Notes: generated by a model not told the origin, from the sequence alone. Shown: positions 43,866 to 55,868, numbered from the stretch's first letter. The stretch is 64,000 bases of DNA from Phocoena phocoena (GCF_963924675.1 NC_089236.1:48888500-48952499), one strand, 5' to 3'. A program made the numbers and translations.

Positions 43866-45870
43866 TCCTCTATAATGTGATTTTTTTTGTTTGTTTCTTC
43901 AGAAAAAAAAATGTTGTGAGTATGTGTTTTCTTTATTCATCGTACAACTCACTATCTTTTTTTTTAAATACAGAGAAGAGGCGTTTGGGGGTATTGGATT
44001 TTGTACGCTGAATAAATGTGTTTGACATACCTGAAAATATTTTCTACAGCTCTACAGCATGAAAATTCATCCCACTGAATTTCAGCTTATTAATATTAAC
44101 ACACTGAACATTCTGTTCAAGATGGAAAAAAAAATTGTGTTTCCCAAATGACAGACACTGAGTGGTTAAAGAAGTTAAAAAGGACACTGAATGAATTTAT
44201 TCATAAGCTCATAAATATGACTTTATTCTTCATATATATAAAATCTGAAATCTGTTTTGTGATGCAACATTCCTAATGTAAATATTCCTGGCACGATATT
44301 AGCAAGTTTTTTAAAAAAGCTTTTAATAATCCTTTTGCTGCTTTGACCAGTTCTCAACCACTCCCCTGCGGGACATTCAATTCTCCTAGAAAAAAGAACG
44401 GGAGTTTACAGGAAAAAAAAGTACAGTTCTCCTAACCTATGCTTTTGCATTTCTAGTCTTCCTCCCATTTGCTCTTTTGTTAAAAAAAAAAAAATGGCAT
44501 TTGATAGCAGTTTGCAATCAAATAGCAGACTGAGTAGTGAAAACTATCAAATCAGATTTGATTTGCCCAGAACTCTCAAATAAGAGACATACCGTCAGTG
44601 AAGTAATTTGTAGAAAACTGTTTTTCTAAACATTTTCCATCTGTGTGTTGGACGGAATAACCCACCTGGGTATTAGATTGCATGGACTCCAGTGCATGAA
44701 AGTGTATTTTGACAAATCCCCCTACTCAACAGGGACTAAGCAGATGAGTGACACGTTCTTTACTTCTTAGGCAGACTCACCCTGAGTAAAATTATAAGCC
44801 AGAAAAAGATTATTTTCCAGGGCTCTTGTCTCTCCTTCATGAACCTCTGCACAATTCTCTCCTTACCCCTTGCCACTTCTGTAGCTCCCAGCCACCGCAA
44901 GCAACCACAATGAACACCACAAAAAGCACACAATCACACGAGGGAGGTGTTTGTACTAACTTCATTCTCCTCCTTAATCTAAACCTGCTCTTGTAAATAC
45001 ATCTCCAGGCTCATTAATATTAAGGTGTGACTGTTGATAAGGCTACCACTTTTGCTCTTCAGGCTTATTTCGTAAGTGATTAGAAGCCTTAGGGAAATAA
45101 ATGAAGTCTAATGGGTAATTTCAAACACCAAGTGCATAAGTAGAGAATATACTTACTGAGGAGGGGGGTTAGAAGGGGTATTTTTAGCTGACCCCCAAAT
45201 AAAGTAGCTAATAATCTGTGTATGCTTAAGGCAGATACCCTTTCATACTTAAGTAGCTGTGATCTCCTTTGTTCCAACATTTAAAGCCTACACTCACAAA
45301 ATAAAATATCGCCTTTACCTTCCTGGAGATCGCAGGGAGATGGCCCCAAACTCTGCAGAAGACAATGATAATGATAAAGGGATCTTTGCTGTAGGTCTGG
45401 TTGAGAACATGGGCGTTCTAAGGGCAGGGTATCCTGAGAGAGGGAGAGGGACTGAGCCACCGTGTGTTCGCTCTTTTAAAGTTCACAAAACGGATAAGTT
45501 ACTCCCACTCCTCTGGAGAGGAAACACAGAGGGGTGGAGAATGGCTGGGGTCGATCTTGCTGAACTTTCCTTCCTGTGGAGTCAAGTGGAAATCTCTTCC
45601 CTTTATGAACTTGAGGAACGGGGAATGACAACAAAGGCTGACTTTGGGCAGGCTCTGCACTGTCATTTTGTATATGTGATCCTGTTTATATCCCACAACA
45701 CCCGAGAAGGCGGTGTTTTCTTTACCCCCAGTGTTAAGATATGTCTCCTTAGGCAAGGAGCTTGCAGGCATCATTCTGCCGGTAAACCGAATAACCAATA
45801 TCTAAAAACACTCCCGTCTGACCTTAACACGAATACTCTTTCCACCGTGCCAATATTTTAAATATCTTCA
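43866..45870. other. Non-coding stretch holding a 200-codon chance frame
   Basis: No repeat family is clear except a faint MIR-like hint near 45650-45740. A frame of 200 codons at 45259-45861 is the longest in the window. It has no recognisable domain, signal peptide or homolog, no splice context that I can support, and overlaps an antisense frame. I do not call it a gene. Confidence 0.45.
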
Positions 45871-45875
45871 ACGTC

Positions 45876-46420
45876 TATGACACAAATGAACTTATCTACA
45901 AAACAGAAACAGGGCTTCCCTGGTGGCGCAGTGGTTGAGAGTCCGCCTGCCGATGCAGGGGACACGAGTTCGTGCCCCGGTCCGGGAAGATCCCACGTGC
46001 CGCGGAGCGGCTGGGCCCGTGAGCCATGGCCGCTGAGCCTGCGCGTCTGGAGCCTGTGCTCCGCAACGGGAGAGGCCACAACAGTGAGAGGCCCGCGTAC
46101 CACAAAACAAACAAACAAAAAACAGAAACAGACTCACAGACATAGAGAACAGTCTTGCGATTGCCAAGGGGAAGAGGGGAGGGGAGGGAAGGATTGGGAG
46201 TTTGGGATTAGCAGATGCAAACTATTCTCTATAGAATGGATAGACAACAAGGTCCTACTGTGTAGCACAGGGAGCTAGATTCAATATCCTGTGACAAACC
46301 ATAATGGAAAAGAGTATGAAAAGGAGTGTGTATATATGTATCACTGAATCACTTTGCTGTACAGCAGAAGTAAACGCAACATTGTAAATCAACTCCACTT
46401 CAATAAAATAAATTTTAAAA
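45876..46420 (+). mobile_element. LINE-1 3' UTR, sense, split by a CHR SINE
   Basis: After the SINE the L1 continues with 'actcacagacatagagaaca', 'gcgattgccaaggggaagag', 'caaggtcctactgtgtagca' and 'gaatcactttgctgtacagc', ending A-rich. It is the same 3' UTR type as at 42634 and 8868. Truncated, no coding region. Confidence 0.9.
45912..46118 (+). mobile_element. CHR-type SINE (short cetacean form)
   Basis: Full short-form copy in sense orientation. The exact 13-base target duplication aaaacagaaacag lies at 45900 and 46119. The tail is an (aaac)n-like run. It is inserted into an L1 3' end and so is younger than that L1. Most CpG sites are intact. Confidence 0.97.
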
Positions 46421-48540
46421 AGCCTTCAACCTTCTGTAACAAAGACTAAGTTCGTAGCTCCACCAGTATATTTTACCAAAAGTTTCTTTCTTAACCTCTG
46501 TCCTCAAAACACTCACAGTTCCAAACTTCTACCTAGATCCTCTGGCACAAATGGAGAAGAATTCATCCAATTTTGGTAGGAAGTCTTTTTTTTTTTTCTC
46601 TCATCATGGAATCGAAAATGCTATCATTACACCATTTATCAACAACCAACTGAGGCCAATCTCAGTCTTCTTTACATTTATATCAAACATGTCCTATTTG
46701 TGAATTGATTCCAACAGCCAATGGCATTATTTTCAATCTAAGGTAGAGGAATCTTTCATTGATAATACATTCAAAAGAAGTAGAACTCTAAGAAATATGA
46801 TGGGAGGGTCCTTTAGTTGATAAGGAAGTGAAGAGATGCCAAACACCAGTGCCTATGTGAAGCTTTACGGAGCAGTTAACCTTGAGACTTCACTGTATGT
46901 AAAGATTAAACTGCAATTTCTGGTTAGCAGGTTTATAGAGCTTTACAAATACCTTGGTTTCACTGTTTGTGCTTTTATCTACTTCTGGATTTTATTACTG
47001 CTTTCTGTCCAGTGATAGTCTTTATATACACAGAATGCCAAGAGATTAAGCAGTGAAAAGGAGTCAAAAGGTTTCCTTTGTCATCTTTGATGTCTTAAAG
47101 GTCTTGATAGAGAGATGCACCTTCCACCAGTTAGAGATCCATAGAAAATGCCACCCATCTCCCCTGCATGGGTGACAAAATTTTCATAAATCTGTCCCCA
47201 CAAATAAAGGTAAAGAATATGTTAAAATAGTAGCTCTCCGGGGTTATGGTGGAAAATAACTAGTCCCTGATTAGCAATTCACTGCATAGGCACAAAATCA
47301 AATTAAATACTTTATATGATACAGTCAGCATATTGGTAAATAATATATCACAGTTACATGTCATTAAAAAAGGGACTATGGTTATGGTTTTATGTGAATA
47401 AAGACAGCCACATCAGTGTAGAAAATGAATTTTTAACAAAGGAAATGCAAAAATTTTAGACCCCATCTGGCCTGAATGATTCTAATATTACAGAATCTTT
47501 CACAAAAGACAGGAAATGACAATGTTAGCATAAAATACATTAATATTGGAAGAAGAAAGAAAACATCCATTAACAATGTGAAGAGGTGGCCTGTTCCTAC
47601 TTGCCCTGGCTATGAGGAAGTATTGTGTATGCTCGGGCCTCCATGCTCCTGAGTTGTCTACTGTCACAGGGGCAAGCTACCAAGCCACCTGAATGCTATG
47701 ACTTGAAGGTAGACAACATTTCTGACTAGAAAATTGTTTCTCAGCTACAGTTCTACCTGCTCAGCAAAAGCATTATAGTCAACACATTTTTTTTCACTTG
47801 AAGAAAACAATTTATTTTTTGATTGCAGTGAATTCTGTATACCAGCTGTCATTCCGAGTTTCAAAATTCTTTATTATATAATATGTTTTAAAAACCCAAC
47901 CCTAATCAAATGATCGAGTGAAAGCTATTTCTAAACAGAGACTCATACATGAGGCATGGTATCAATTTAGGGCTTACCGAATGTGCATTTTCTTAAAGGA
48001 TTTCTTTGGAAAGATGCAAAAGTATTAAAGTCACAGAATTAAAAGACTTTTTTTTATTGTCATAAGACTCTGTGGATTGAAATAATGAAAAGGTAATCAG
48101 ATGCTAATAAGCGTGGGCACTGGCAGAGTCTCAGCAGAAACTTTTAGGTAAATTGGCACCTTGTAATTTTCACAATATTTGAAAATTTCAAAATATTCTC
48201 TCCCTATAAAGTGCTTGGTGAGTTGATAAAATTCTATTTTCTAATTATTGAAAAAAGGAATTTTATGCTTTATAATTTTATACTTATAGTTTACCATAAG
48301 CCTATATATATATATAAATTCCAGTGAAAGATTACAGAATACAATTTGATAAGCCTCCACTGATGTTAATTTTAACACGTGAATAAGTTTTAAATTATCA
48401 GTTATTTTATTATGCTCCTTCTTTAATGGAAAACCTAATATATTTGTGTGTGTGGAAGTGTGTGTAAGGGAGTGCATTTAAAATATGACCTAATTTTCAA
48501 AAGATTTATCAAAACATTCATTTTTAGGAATAATAATATT
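46421..48540. other. AT-rich non-coding stretch
   Basis: About 2.1 kb without recognised mobile elements apart from the diverged segment at 46945-47019. A short tatata run lies near 48302. No gene evidence. Confidence 0.45.
46945..47019 (+). repeat. Member of a diverged direct-repeat pair
   Basis: Second copy of the unknown motif series described at 43228-43299. Confidence 0.55.
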
Positions 48541-48544
48541 ACTC

Positions 48545-48665
48545 TCTATTGCCTAAATAATAAAGCCAAAGTCCACAATTTAGCCTTTATGGCCCTCTGT
48601 GATCTAGTTCAAAAATACACTTTCCATTTTACTGTTTCTATTCCCTCATTAAAATCCTATTTGTA
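48545..48665 (+). mobile_element. LINE-2 fragment, sense
   Basis: Contains 'tttatggccctctgtgatct' and 'tttactgtttctattccctc', resembling the L2 ORF2 3' region. Short and diverged. Confidence 0.5.
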
Positions 48666-48674
48666 AACTGGATC

Positions 48675-48850
48675 ATTTATGTAGCCATCAAATATTTATC
48701 GAGTGCTTACCATGTTCCAAGCTTTGAGACCCAAATATCAATAAGGTACAATTTCTACTTTCAAACAGCTCGCAGTCTAGCAAAGAAGAAGATACGTAAT
48801 CAGCTACTGACAGTATTAAAAGTGCAATATTTGACGTGTGTTAAAGGCAC
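48675..48850 (-). mobile_element. LINE-2 3' end, antisense
   Basis: Contains 'caaatatttatcgagtgctt', 'accatgttccaagctttgag' and 'aacagctcgcagtctagcaa', the reverse complement of the L2 3' end. It lies opposite to the neighbouring L2 piece, so the two come from different insertions. Confidence 0.75.
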
Positions 48851-49185
48851 AAAAGGAAATGCCAGTCACTTCCTGGCTGGATAGGTAACAGACTTGGTGA
48901 ATATTATATAGGGGGAGTAATGAGTAAATTAGAATTCACCAAATTGACACACAGAAAATGATGCTCTGTACACAGGCACACAAGTCTGAGATAGGAATGT
49001 AGATCTGTTCAAGTACAGATGTTTGACTATTTCTGGAACAAAGAGTGCAGGGGTTCACCATCTTCCAAATGCCATTTATCCATGAAATCCTTTGTTTATG
49101 GCTCATCTTGCCATTTCTGCAGACTAGAGTAGACGATGATGGTTGCTTATGGGAGCCTAATAACTATGACGTGACCTTGGACCAG

Positions 49186-49400
49186 AGTTGTGCAAACTTG
49201 GTACTATTGAGAGTTTGGACAGAATTCTTTGGTATGGGGGACTGTCCTGAACATTGTAGGATGTTTAGTAGCATTCTGGGATTCTAACCACTAGCTGCCA
49301 GTAGCATCCTCACTCCCAGTTGTGATAATCAGAAGTGTCTCCAGTCATTGCTCAATGTCATGTGGGGGAAAAAATTGTCCTCAGTTGAGAATCACTGTCT
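49186..49400 (-). mobile_element. MER5A-like hAT MITE, antisense
   Basis: Reads 'gggggactgtcctgaacatt', 'gtaggatgtttagtagcatt' and 'gtgtctccagtcattgctca', ending 'cagttgagaatcactg'. This is the reverse complement of MER5A. It is close to full length. No transposase. Confidence 0.88.
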
Positions 49401-50726
49401 TAGATTTGTGTGTCCACATAATCACTTTAATATTGGTAAGGACTATGACCCTACTAGATAGGAATGATTATAAGAAAAAAAAATCATCACATTCGAGAGT
49501 CTTTAGGACTGTAAACAACCCAACTTTATACCTAAAGGAACGAGAAAAAGAAGAACAAATAAAACCCAAAGTTAGTAAAAGGAAAGAAATTATAAAGAGC
49601 AGAACAGAAATAAATGAAATAGAAACTAAAAAAAGAATAGAAAAGATCAATGAAACTAAGAGCAGTTTCTTTGAAAAGATAAACAAAATAGATAACCTTT
49701 AGCTAGACTCATCAAGAAAAAAAGAGAGGGCCCAAATCAATAAAATCAGAAATGCAAAAGGAAAAGGTACAACCAACATCACAGAAATACAAAGGATCAA
49801 AAGTGATTGCTGTGAACAAATATACGGCAATAAAATGGACAACCTAGAAGATATGAACAAATTCCTAGAAATGTACAATCTTCCAAGACTGAGCCAGGAA
49901 GAAACATAAAATATGAACAGACTAATTACCAGTAACGAAATTGAATCACTAATTAAAAAGAAAAAACTCCTCCAAAGCAAAAGTCCAGGACCAGATGGCT
50001 TCACAGGTGAATTCAATCAAACATTTACAGAAGCATTATCACCTATCTTTCTCAAACTATTCTAAAAAATTCAGAGGAAGTATTGCCTTTGAACTCATTC
50101 TACAAGGTATCACATCACCCTGATACCAAAACCAGACAAAGATATCACAAAAAAGGAAATTACAGACCAATAACACTGATGAACATAGGTGCAAAAATCC
50201 TCAAAATATTAGCAAACCTAATCCAACAACACATTAAAAGGATCACACACCATGATCAAGTGGGATTTATCCCAGGGATGCAAGGATGTTTCAATAACTG
50301 CAAATCAATAAATGTGCTACACTACACCATGTTAACAAACTGAAGAATAAAAATCATATGATCATCTCAATAGATGTAGAAAAAGCTTCTGATAAAATTC
50401 AACATCCATTTATGAGAAAAACTCTCAACAAAGTGGGTATAGAGGGAACATACCTCAACATAATAAAGGCCAATTATGACAGACTTACAGACAACATCAT
50501 ACTTGATGGTGAAAAGCTGAAAGCATTTCATCTAATATTAGTAATAAGACAAAGATGCCCACTCTCACTCATTCTACTCAATATAGTATTGGAAGTCCTA
50601 GCCACAGCCATCAGACGAGAAAAAGAAATAAAAGGAACTCAAATTAGAAAAGAAGAAATAAAACTGTCACGATTTGCAGATGACATGATACTATATATAG
50701 AAAGACACCATCAAAAAACCATTAGA

Positions 50727-51053
50727 GGGACATCCCTGGTGGCGCAGTGGTTAAGAATCTGCCTGCCAATGCAGGGGACACGGGTTCGAGCCCTGGTCCG
50801 GGAAGATCCTACATGCCACGGAGCAACTAAGCCCATATGCCACAACTACTGAGCCTGCCCTCTAAAGCCCACGAGCCACAACTACTGAAGCCCGTGCGCC
50901 TAGAGCCCACGCTCTGCAACAAGAGAAACCACCGCAATGAGAAGCACACGCGCCACAACGAAGAGTAGCCCCCACTCGCCGCAACTAGAAAAAGTCCGCA
51001 CACAGCAATGAAGACCCAACACAGGCAAAAATAAATAAATTTATATTTAAAAA
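50727..51053 (+). mobile_element. CHR-1-type SINE, full-length long form
   Basis: Head 'acatccctggtggcgcagtg' with a B-box-like gggttcgagccc. The body continues through 'gagccacaactactgaagcc', 'gagaagcacacgcgccacaa' and 'gcaatgaagacccaacacag' to an A-rich tail. This 3' portion is absent from the short-form copies. Flanks share ccattaga (50719 and 51057), the target duplication. Inserted in L1 ORF2. Confidence 0.95.
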
Positions 51054-51144
51054 ACCCCATTAGAACTAATAAATGAATTCAGTAAAGTTGCAGGACACAA
51101 AATTAATATACAGGAATCTGTTGTGCTTCTATACACCAACAGTG

Positions 51145-51423
51145 GGGCTTCCCTGGTGGCATAGTGGTTGAGAATCTGCCTGCAAATGCAGGGGACACGG
51201 GTTCGAGCCCTGGTCTGGGAGGATGCCACATGCCGCAGAGCAGTTAGGCCTGTGAGCCACAACTACTGAGCCTGCACGTCTGGAGCCTGTGCTCCGCAAC
51301 AAGAGAGGCCGCGATAGTGAGAGGCCCACACACCGCAATGAAGAGTGGCCCCTGCTTGCCACACTAGAGAAAGCCCTCACACAGAAACAAAGACCCAACA
51401 CAGCAAAAAATAAATAAATAAAT
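51145..51423 (+). mobile_element. CHR-type SINE, long intermediate form
   Basis: The first two thirds match the short-form copies, including 'gtctggagcctgtgctccgc' and gtgagaggccc. Instead of stopping after ccgc, it continues 'aatgaagagtggcccctgct' and 'acaaagacccaacacagc' as in the long CHR-1 form. The exact 15-base target duplication tatacaccaacagtg occurs at 51130 and 51424. Confidence 0.96.
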
Positions 51424-51564
51424 TATACACCAACAGTGAACTACCGGAAAGAGAAATTAAGAAAACCACCCCATTTACAGTTGCATCAGAAAGAGTAAAA
51501 TGCCTAGGAATAAATCTAACCAAGGAGGTAAAAGACCTGTAGTCAGAAAAGACACTGATGAAAG

Positions 51565-51895
51565 GATTGTAGAAGTTTGGTGAATCCAAAATCTGACGGG
51601 GTGGGCTGGCAAGTTAGAGACTCAGGGAAAAGTTGCAGTTCAAGTGTAAATGCGTTTGCTGTCAGAATTCCTTCTTTCTTAGGGACAGTCTTTGTTTTAT
51701 TAAGGCCTTTAGCTGATTGAAAGAGGCCCATCCACATTATGGAGGTTAATCTGCTTTACTCAAAGTCCACTTAGTTAACTGTTAATCTCACCCAAAAAAC
51801 ACCTCACAGAAACATCCTCAATAATGTTTGACCAAATATCTAGGCACCATGGCCCAGCCAAGTTGACACATAAAATCAACCACCACAATGGATAA
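51565..51895 (-). mobile_element. Ancient interspersed repeat, antisense (L1M-like)
   Basis: Contains 'gagttgcagttc'-like text near 51630, then 'gaggcccatccacattatgg', 'aatctgctttactcaaagtc', 'aatgtttgaccaaatatcta' and 'gccaagttgacacataaaat'. This is a familiar mammalian repeat in reverse orientation, possibly L1M-related. The family name is not certain. It abuts the L1 ORF2 remnant directly. Confidence 0.6.
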
Positions 51896-52920
51896 ATTGC
51901 TCAGTGTGAGAAATTAGCGCAACTGGATTTGCCATGGGAGATGGGCAGGAGCAAAAGAGAGAGAGAGATCAGTCAACTAGAGGCTTTCAAACTGTATTTT
52001 TTACATTGTGCCTTGTCACATGCATGCTCTTGTGTACATAACTGAAACAAAAGCTACGCTTCATCTCCTCTGCTCTTTCTTCTCTTCCCTTTTCTTGCAT
52101 TCCATTACACTCCATTCCATCCTGTCCTATACCATCCCATTCTATTCTTTATTTAATTTTTGAAAATTTTCATCTTGACCCAGTAAATGGATTTCATTGC
52201 CACTAATGGATCACAAAACTTCAGTGTGCAAACAAATGAATGTATAATTTACATGTGTGTGTGTGCGTGCACACGTGCATGTGTGTAGCAAATCAAAGAA
52301 GAAGCTGACAGGTCAGAAAACAGAGACAGCACACTTTAGACCTTGAAATGATCCATAAACCAAGAGAATGAGGTGATTGTGATGATGCGAGCAGCCTTGC
52401 CTCCTTTACCCCCGGGGCTGCACATGCCCTCAAAGTTCACGGAAATCCTGGGGAGGGCTTTGGTCTTTCACTGGGCGTGGAATTAGGGATCTGGGCAACT
52501 GCATGCAAGAGAGATCTCAGGGGACATGGAAGCCCCGCTGATTACCTGTGTTAACAGAAGCTATTCTCTCTACATTTAACCTTTCACAACACCTCAGCCA
52601 GTTCTGGTTGTGCTTATCCGTTTATATTTTATACTATAGAAACTGTGTATTTATCTACTCCAATGGTTGTAACCTAGTTTCAGTCAGGGATCATGTCTGA
52701 GGTACAATTTTTATATCCCATATTGATTAGTATAATACCTACACGGAGTAATAACCCAATGTGTGCTTTATCTTATGCATATAAAACTTTTTACTAGTAA
52801 CCGTAATAACCTTGACTTGTTATGGGTGGCTGAATAAATAAACTGTATGAAATCTCCTAACCATTCTCCTATGGTTTAGATATAGCAAATATAATTTCTC
52901 ACTTAAGTTACAAATATTGT

Positions 52921-52938
52921 TATATATATATATATATA
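52921..52938. repeat. (TA)9 microsatellite
   Basis: Short uninterrupted dinucleotide run. Confidence 0.95.
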
Positions 52939-53472
52939 AAACAAAAGAATCAACATCAATGCCCAAGTGACTGTATGGATTCATGCTGAACATATTACAA
53001 AGTAGTGGCTCCAAATTAGCCATGAAAGGTGAGGGAGGGTTCAGCAATGGAATGGACAGTCTGTACTAATGTAAGCTCTAAGGGCCCTGAGGATGATCAA
53101 TTATGCTAACCCTTCATGACCACATCTACCTCATGAATTGGTCTCTGGTCAAGCTGAAGAGCTCAGAGGAGTCTGGGGCACAGCAAGGCTGCCCTTGAGA
53201 TGTTTGAACTGACCTGAGCCTTTGGTGCAGTCTGAAAGCTCTAAGGGATCTGGACATCACAGTAGCTCATGGCACAGACTTACAGTGCCCTGCAATCCTC
53301 TCCAAGGTAACAGATTACAATATATGCATGTAAACTGTAGCTCTAATAAAAGGGGGCATCATGATGGCTATACATATTTTTAAGCAATTCTGGAGTATTC
53401 CCTGAGTGAACCTGTTTTTAGCATACTTGCTTAAGTCTGATGTTGATATTATCATGGCCTCATAAAACTGAG

Positions 53473-53474
<2 letters not shown>

Positions 53475-53503
<29 letters not shown>
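53475..53503. repeat. (AC)14 microsatellite
   Basis: Uninterrupted dinucleotide run of 29 bases. Confidence 0.97.
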
Positions 53504-53505
<2 letters not shown>

Positions 53506-55094
53506 AATTTACCACAGTGAAACTATAAAAGGGAAAGATCATGTAAAAGTTGTTCCTGTAGAAGGAAAATGTATTTTATTTTAGAAATAGACAATCATTC
53601 AAGTGTATGGGCTGTGTAGGTGTTCATTGGTGAATTTAGACTAAACAGGAAGTGACGTAAATTATACTTATTACGCTACTGGGAGAGAAATATATTAAAT
53701 CCAGGCAGCACTTGGACAAAGCACAGGGAACTCATTGTGTTGAAAGAAATCATGCAACTTTGGTGGGAAGACAATGTACTATATGGTATGAAAACCATCA
53801 GTGGCCTTTTGGGACTGAAACAGTTTTTTAGGGAGTATAATTTTGTTCTAGCACTGAAATAGTTTTGTTTTTTGATAAAGCTCCAAGGTATTCTCATCTT
53901 AATCACATTGCTATTTCTATACTTTTAACTCTTTCATGCTGTTGCTTTGTAGCCATTAACGTGGAGAGAAACAGAAACACTGAAACCATCAATGTTCAGA
54001 TTAGAAATCTCAGCTATGGCAAAACATCCAGAGGAAATGTAAGAGCTGAGGAAGTTTCAGAATTATCCAGCACCCATATAATTCCACCTACTGTTGAAGT
54101 ATCCAGCAATCACTTGGGAGAAGAAACACTGACAAATAAATTACCTTGAACGTAGGATAGTATCGGGTGATCTATTCCATGAGATTTGCTTCATGGGTCT
54201 ATGCTTATGACCAAGTTTCCTAAGGCAGACTGGAAAACAAACAAGAACAAAGCTGTAGAGCTGTCTTAGCTGCTTGTGTGGCCTAAAGAGAACGCTCAGG
54301 AAATCAGGCCAAAGACATGTAAATCTGATGTCCAAGTTCCCACTTGGTTACAAAGTCACATCCAAAAATGAAGTAAGTGAATGAATTAGGTTCAGCCTTA
54401 CAAGTTACTACCATGCTTCACCAGAGTGTTAAACAACAGAGACTATCCTAATTTACTGGCTTTTGCCTGAATGGATTATTTCTAAAATGGCACGACTAAA
54501 ATATTCATAAACAGTTTAGTAAAAAAATGTACTTACAGTTTGTTGCCTCAATTGTCAAAGAATCTTATCATCATTTAGTGAGTGATTTCTTCTGTAGAGT
54601 TGGTGTTGTGATCACCATGAAAGTGCCAAGGAAGCTCGCCCTGGGAGAGGAATCATTCTCTTAGGACCCCTTCAGATGCTCAAAGCAACCAGGCTTGGAA
54701 AAGTCAAATATACAGTGCACTGAGCTTCCAACCTACATGGAAGGAGCGGCCTGGACGGAGTGGAGAGTGATGTGCAGCCCTCATGGCTCTCCTTGCACAG
54801 TGTCTCTGAGTGGAACCCAGTGATTTGACAGAACTCAAAGTTCATTTACAAATGGACTTGAGTCAGGAATAAAGTGAGTCAAAATCAATTTCAATCTCTG
54901 ATTTTTATGAGTTATTAAACTACACTACGGTTTGCCAAGTATGAAGAATAGCATTTATTGGATTTATTTTTATTTATTTGTACATACATAATCAAAGGTA
55001 TTTGTCGAACATTTCTGTGATATTCATCACTACTTACTCTCTCTATCACCTGGACCCCCTGCTCTCCACCTTCCATCCTTTCTCCATCCCCTTA

Positions 55095-55300
55095 ACTCGT
55101 AACCCTTCAGTAGCCTAAGACACCAATCCTGGAACCAGACTGACTGGGAAAGTTGCCTGAACTCATTACCTTACTTTTACCTCTGTAAAGTTAGGATAAT
55201 AACAGAACCTAACTCGGGATTTTTGTAATGAATAAAGGGAGCAAATATAATACTTAGAACACTGCCTGGCATCTAGGAAGTACTCAAATATTGTTTTACT
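55095..55300 (+). mobile_element. MIR SINE, sense
   Basis: Contains 'ctcattaccttacttttacc', 'tctgtaaagttaggataata', 'acactgcctggcatctagga' and 'agtactcaaatattg', the sense MIR order. Confidence 0.75.
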
Positions 55301-55402
55301 TATCATCTTCTTATATAATTGTTAGTAGCATTTACTACCATTCTCATTGTTGAATGGATTCTTCTAGTAGGTCTCCAATTGAAGGACACTAACAGGAGGA
55401 TA

Positions 55403-55866
55403 CAGTAAGTCCCCTACATATGAACCTTTAAGTTGTGAACTTTCAAAGATGCGAACACGCGTTCGCATGTCGAATCACCGTGTCTGGCGTACGTTGTCAC
55501 GTGTGTGCGTTCTCTACAAGTGGTTGTGCTTTTGTGTACTTTATTGTACAGTACTGAATAGAGTACAGTAGTACAGTATCTTTATTCCAAACCCAGGATA
55601 TCTGGAAGCATGGGTGAAAGCAGAGGCGATATAGCTGGTACTACTGTACTTTTCAGGGTACTGTAGTGTAAGATTAAAAATGTTTTATTTTTTGTGTTTG
55701 TTTGGTATTATTTGTGTGAAAAATATTATAAATCTATTACAGAACAGTACTATATAGCTGATTGTGTTAGTTGGGTACCTAGGCTAACTTTGTTGGACTC
55801 AAGAACAAATTAGATTTATGAACGTGCTCTTGGAACTGAACTCTTTCGTATGTAGGGGACTTACTG
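55403..55866. mobile_element. Tigger-type (pogo) non-autonomous DNA transposon, intact ends
   Basis: The termini cagtaagtcccctacatat and tcgtatgtaggggacttactg are inverted repeats of about 23 bases with two differences. TA dinucleotides flank both ends, the Tc1/mariner-superfamily target duplication. The 464-base body has no transposase frame. Near 55449 it contains the palindrome gcgaacacgcgttcgc. The preserved ends suggest a lineage-restricted or late-active family. Confidence 0.9.
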
Positions 55867-55868
55867 TA

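Larger units (their letters stand above)
49508..51560 (+). pseudogene. LINE-1 ORF2 remnant with reverse-transcriptase core, interrupted by two SINEs
   Basis: An inactive L1 piece. A first frame ends at 49700 with text from the region between the endonuclease and reverse transcriptase. From 50083 a frame reads [20 protein letters not shown] and [11 protein letters not shown], both reverse-transcriptase motifs. From 50358 a third frame begins at the [16 protein letters not shown] motif and contains the catalytic FADD tetrad at 50673-50684. ORF2p would supply endonuclease and reverse transcriptase for L1 mobilisation. Here frameshifts, an early stop and two CHR SINEs (50727 and 51145) destroy it. 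Both ends are missing, with no 3' UTR or A-tail, so loss on the right came by deletion or rearrangement. Confidence 0.93.
51896..55090. other. Repeat-poor non-coding stretch
   Basis: About 3.2 kb with only simple repeats: a cattcc-like patch near 52098-52145, a gt-rich run near 52253-52290, (TA)9 at 52921 and (AC)14 at 53475. No mobile element or supportable exon. Confidence 0.5.

Noticed and set aside
45259..45861. 200-codon frame, longest in the window
   Set aside because: No recognisable domain, no splice or promoter evidence, an overlapping antisense frame, and a length within chance expectation for 64 kb in six frames.
45912..45985. tRNA gene, suggested by A-box and B-box-like blocks in SINE heads
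   Set aside because: The similarity is that of a tRNA-derived SINE. The cloverleaf is degenerate and each copy continues into a SINE body and A-tail.
45892..46167. Repeated open frames with similar proteins (rich in RASHCCGLSRCGAQAPDAQA or AGLSLLWPLPLRSTGS type text) at 13 places
   Set aside because: All are translations of CHR SINE copies, mostly on the antisense strand. Their mutual similarity comes from the repeat, not from a protein family.
50358..50720. Active reverse transcriptase (FADD motif present)
   Set aside because: The frame lacks the endonuclease and C-terminal parts, has upstream frameshifts and a stop, and is cut by two SINEs.
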